Assembly: GCA_020433785.1 (NCBI GenBank)
Contig: JAGRCC010000536.1
Location: 1-6,472 of the forward strand
Direction: 5' to 3'
DNA from: Anaerolineae bacterium
Lineage (GTDB): Bacteria; Chloroflexota; Anaerolineae; 4572-78; J111
Length of the DNA stretch: 6,472 bases
Shown: positions 6,471-6,472 of the stretch, in pieces
How positions within the stretch are numbered: the stretch's first letter is position 1
Layout: each line of letters starts with the position of its first letter
The notes under the pieces: model-generated
Told to the model about the DNA's origin: nothing
Database searches by the model: none
Seen by the model: only the letters and a program-made list of their open reading frames with translations
Position numbers and translations under genes: made by a program

Positions 6471-6472
6471 AG

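Overview
The window reads as part of a medium-GC bacterial chromosome. Three forward genes stand head to tail (86-1039, 1042-3816, 3842-5509). One reverse gene at the right edge (5535-6470) converges on them. A soluble kinase with several GAF domains, paired with a response regulator ending in a SARP-type (winged helix plus BTAD) output, is a style common in Chloroflexota such as Anaerolineae and also seen in cyanobacteria. That lineage is an inference from gene style. No rRNA, tRNA or marker gene is present to settle it.

Layout: positions 1-85 are an AT-rich leader with a TATAAT box, three TAATCA hexamers and a clear Shine-Dalgarno site. Gene 1 is a metallo-beta-lactamase-fold hydrolase with its metal ligands visible. 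Gene 2 starts at GTG two bases after gene 1 stops and encodes a 924-residue histidine kinase with four GAF-type units and no membrane segment. Gene 3 follows after 25 bases. Its start is best placed at the ATG at 3842, and it encodes two receiver domains followed by a SARP-like DNA-binding and BTAD module. Gene 4, on the other strand, is a BsuBI/PstI-family type II restriction endonuclease, visible almost exactly from its start codon. Its methyltransferase is not in the window. Only 25 bases separate the two stop codons, and I see no terminator there.

How the genes may work together: genes 1-3 look like one operon. The kinase senses a small ligand, redox state or light in the cytosol through its GAF units and signals to the double-receiver regulator, which activates transcription through its SARP module. 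GAF2 keeps the NKFDE pattern associated with cyclic-nucleotide GAF domains, and gene 1 belongs to a hydrolase family that includes phosphodiesterases. A nucleotide second-messenger circuit (hydrolase, sensor, regulator) is therefore a reasonable but unproven reading. The restriction gene is lower in GC in sampled lines and is probably an unrelated accessory gene.

The window holds no insertion sequence, CRISPR array or RNA gene that I can support. The least expected items are the variant H-box of the kinase, the altered acidic pocket of the second receiver, and an 11-base (13 with G-U pairs) complementarity between the ribosome-binding region of gene 1 and sequence just past the end of the operon.
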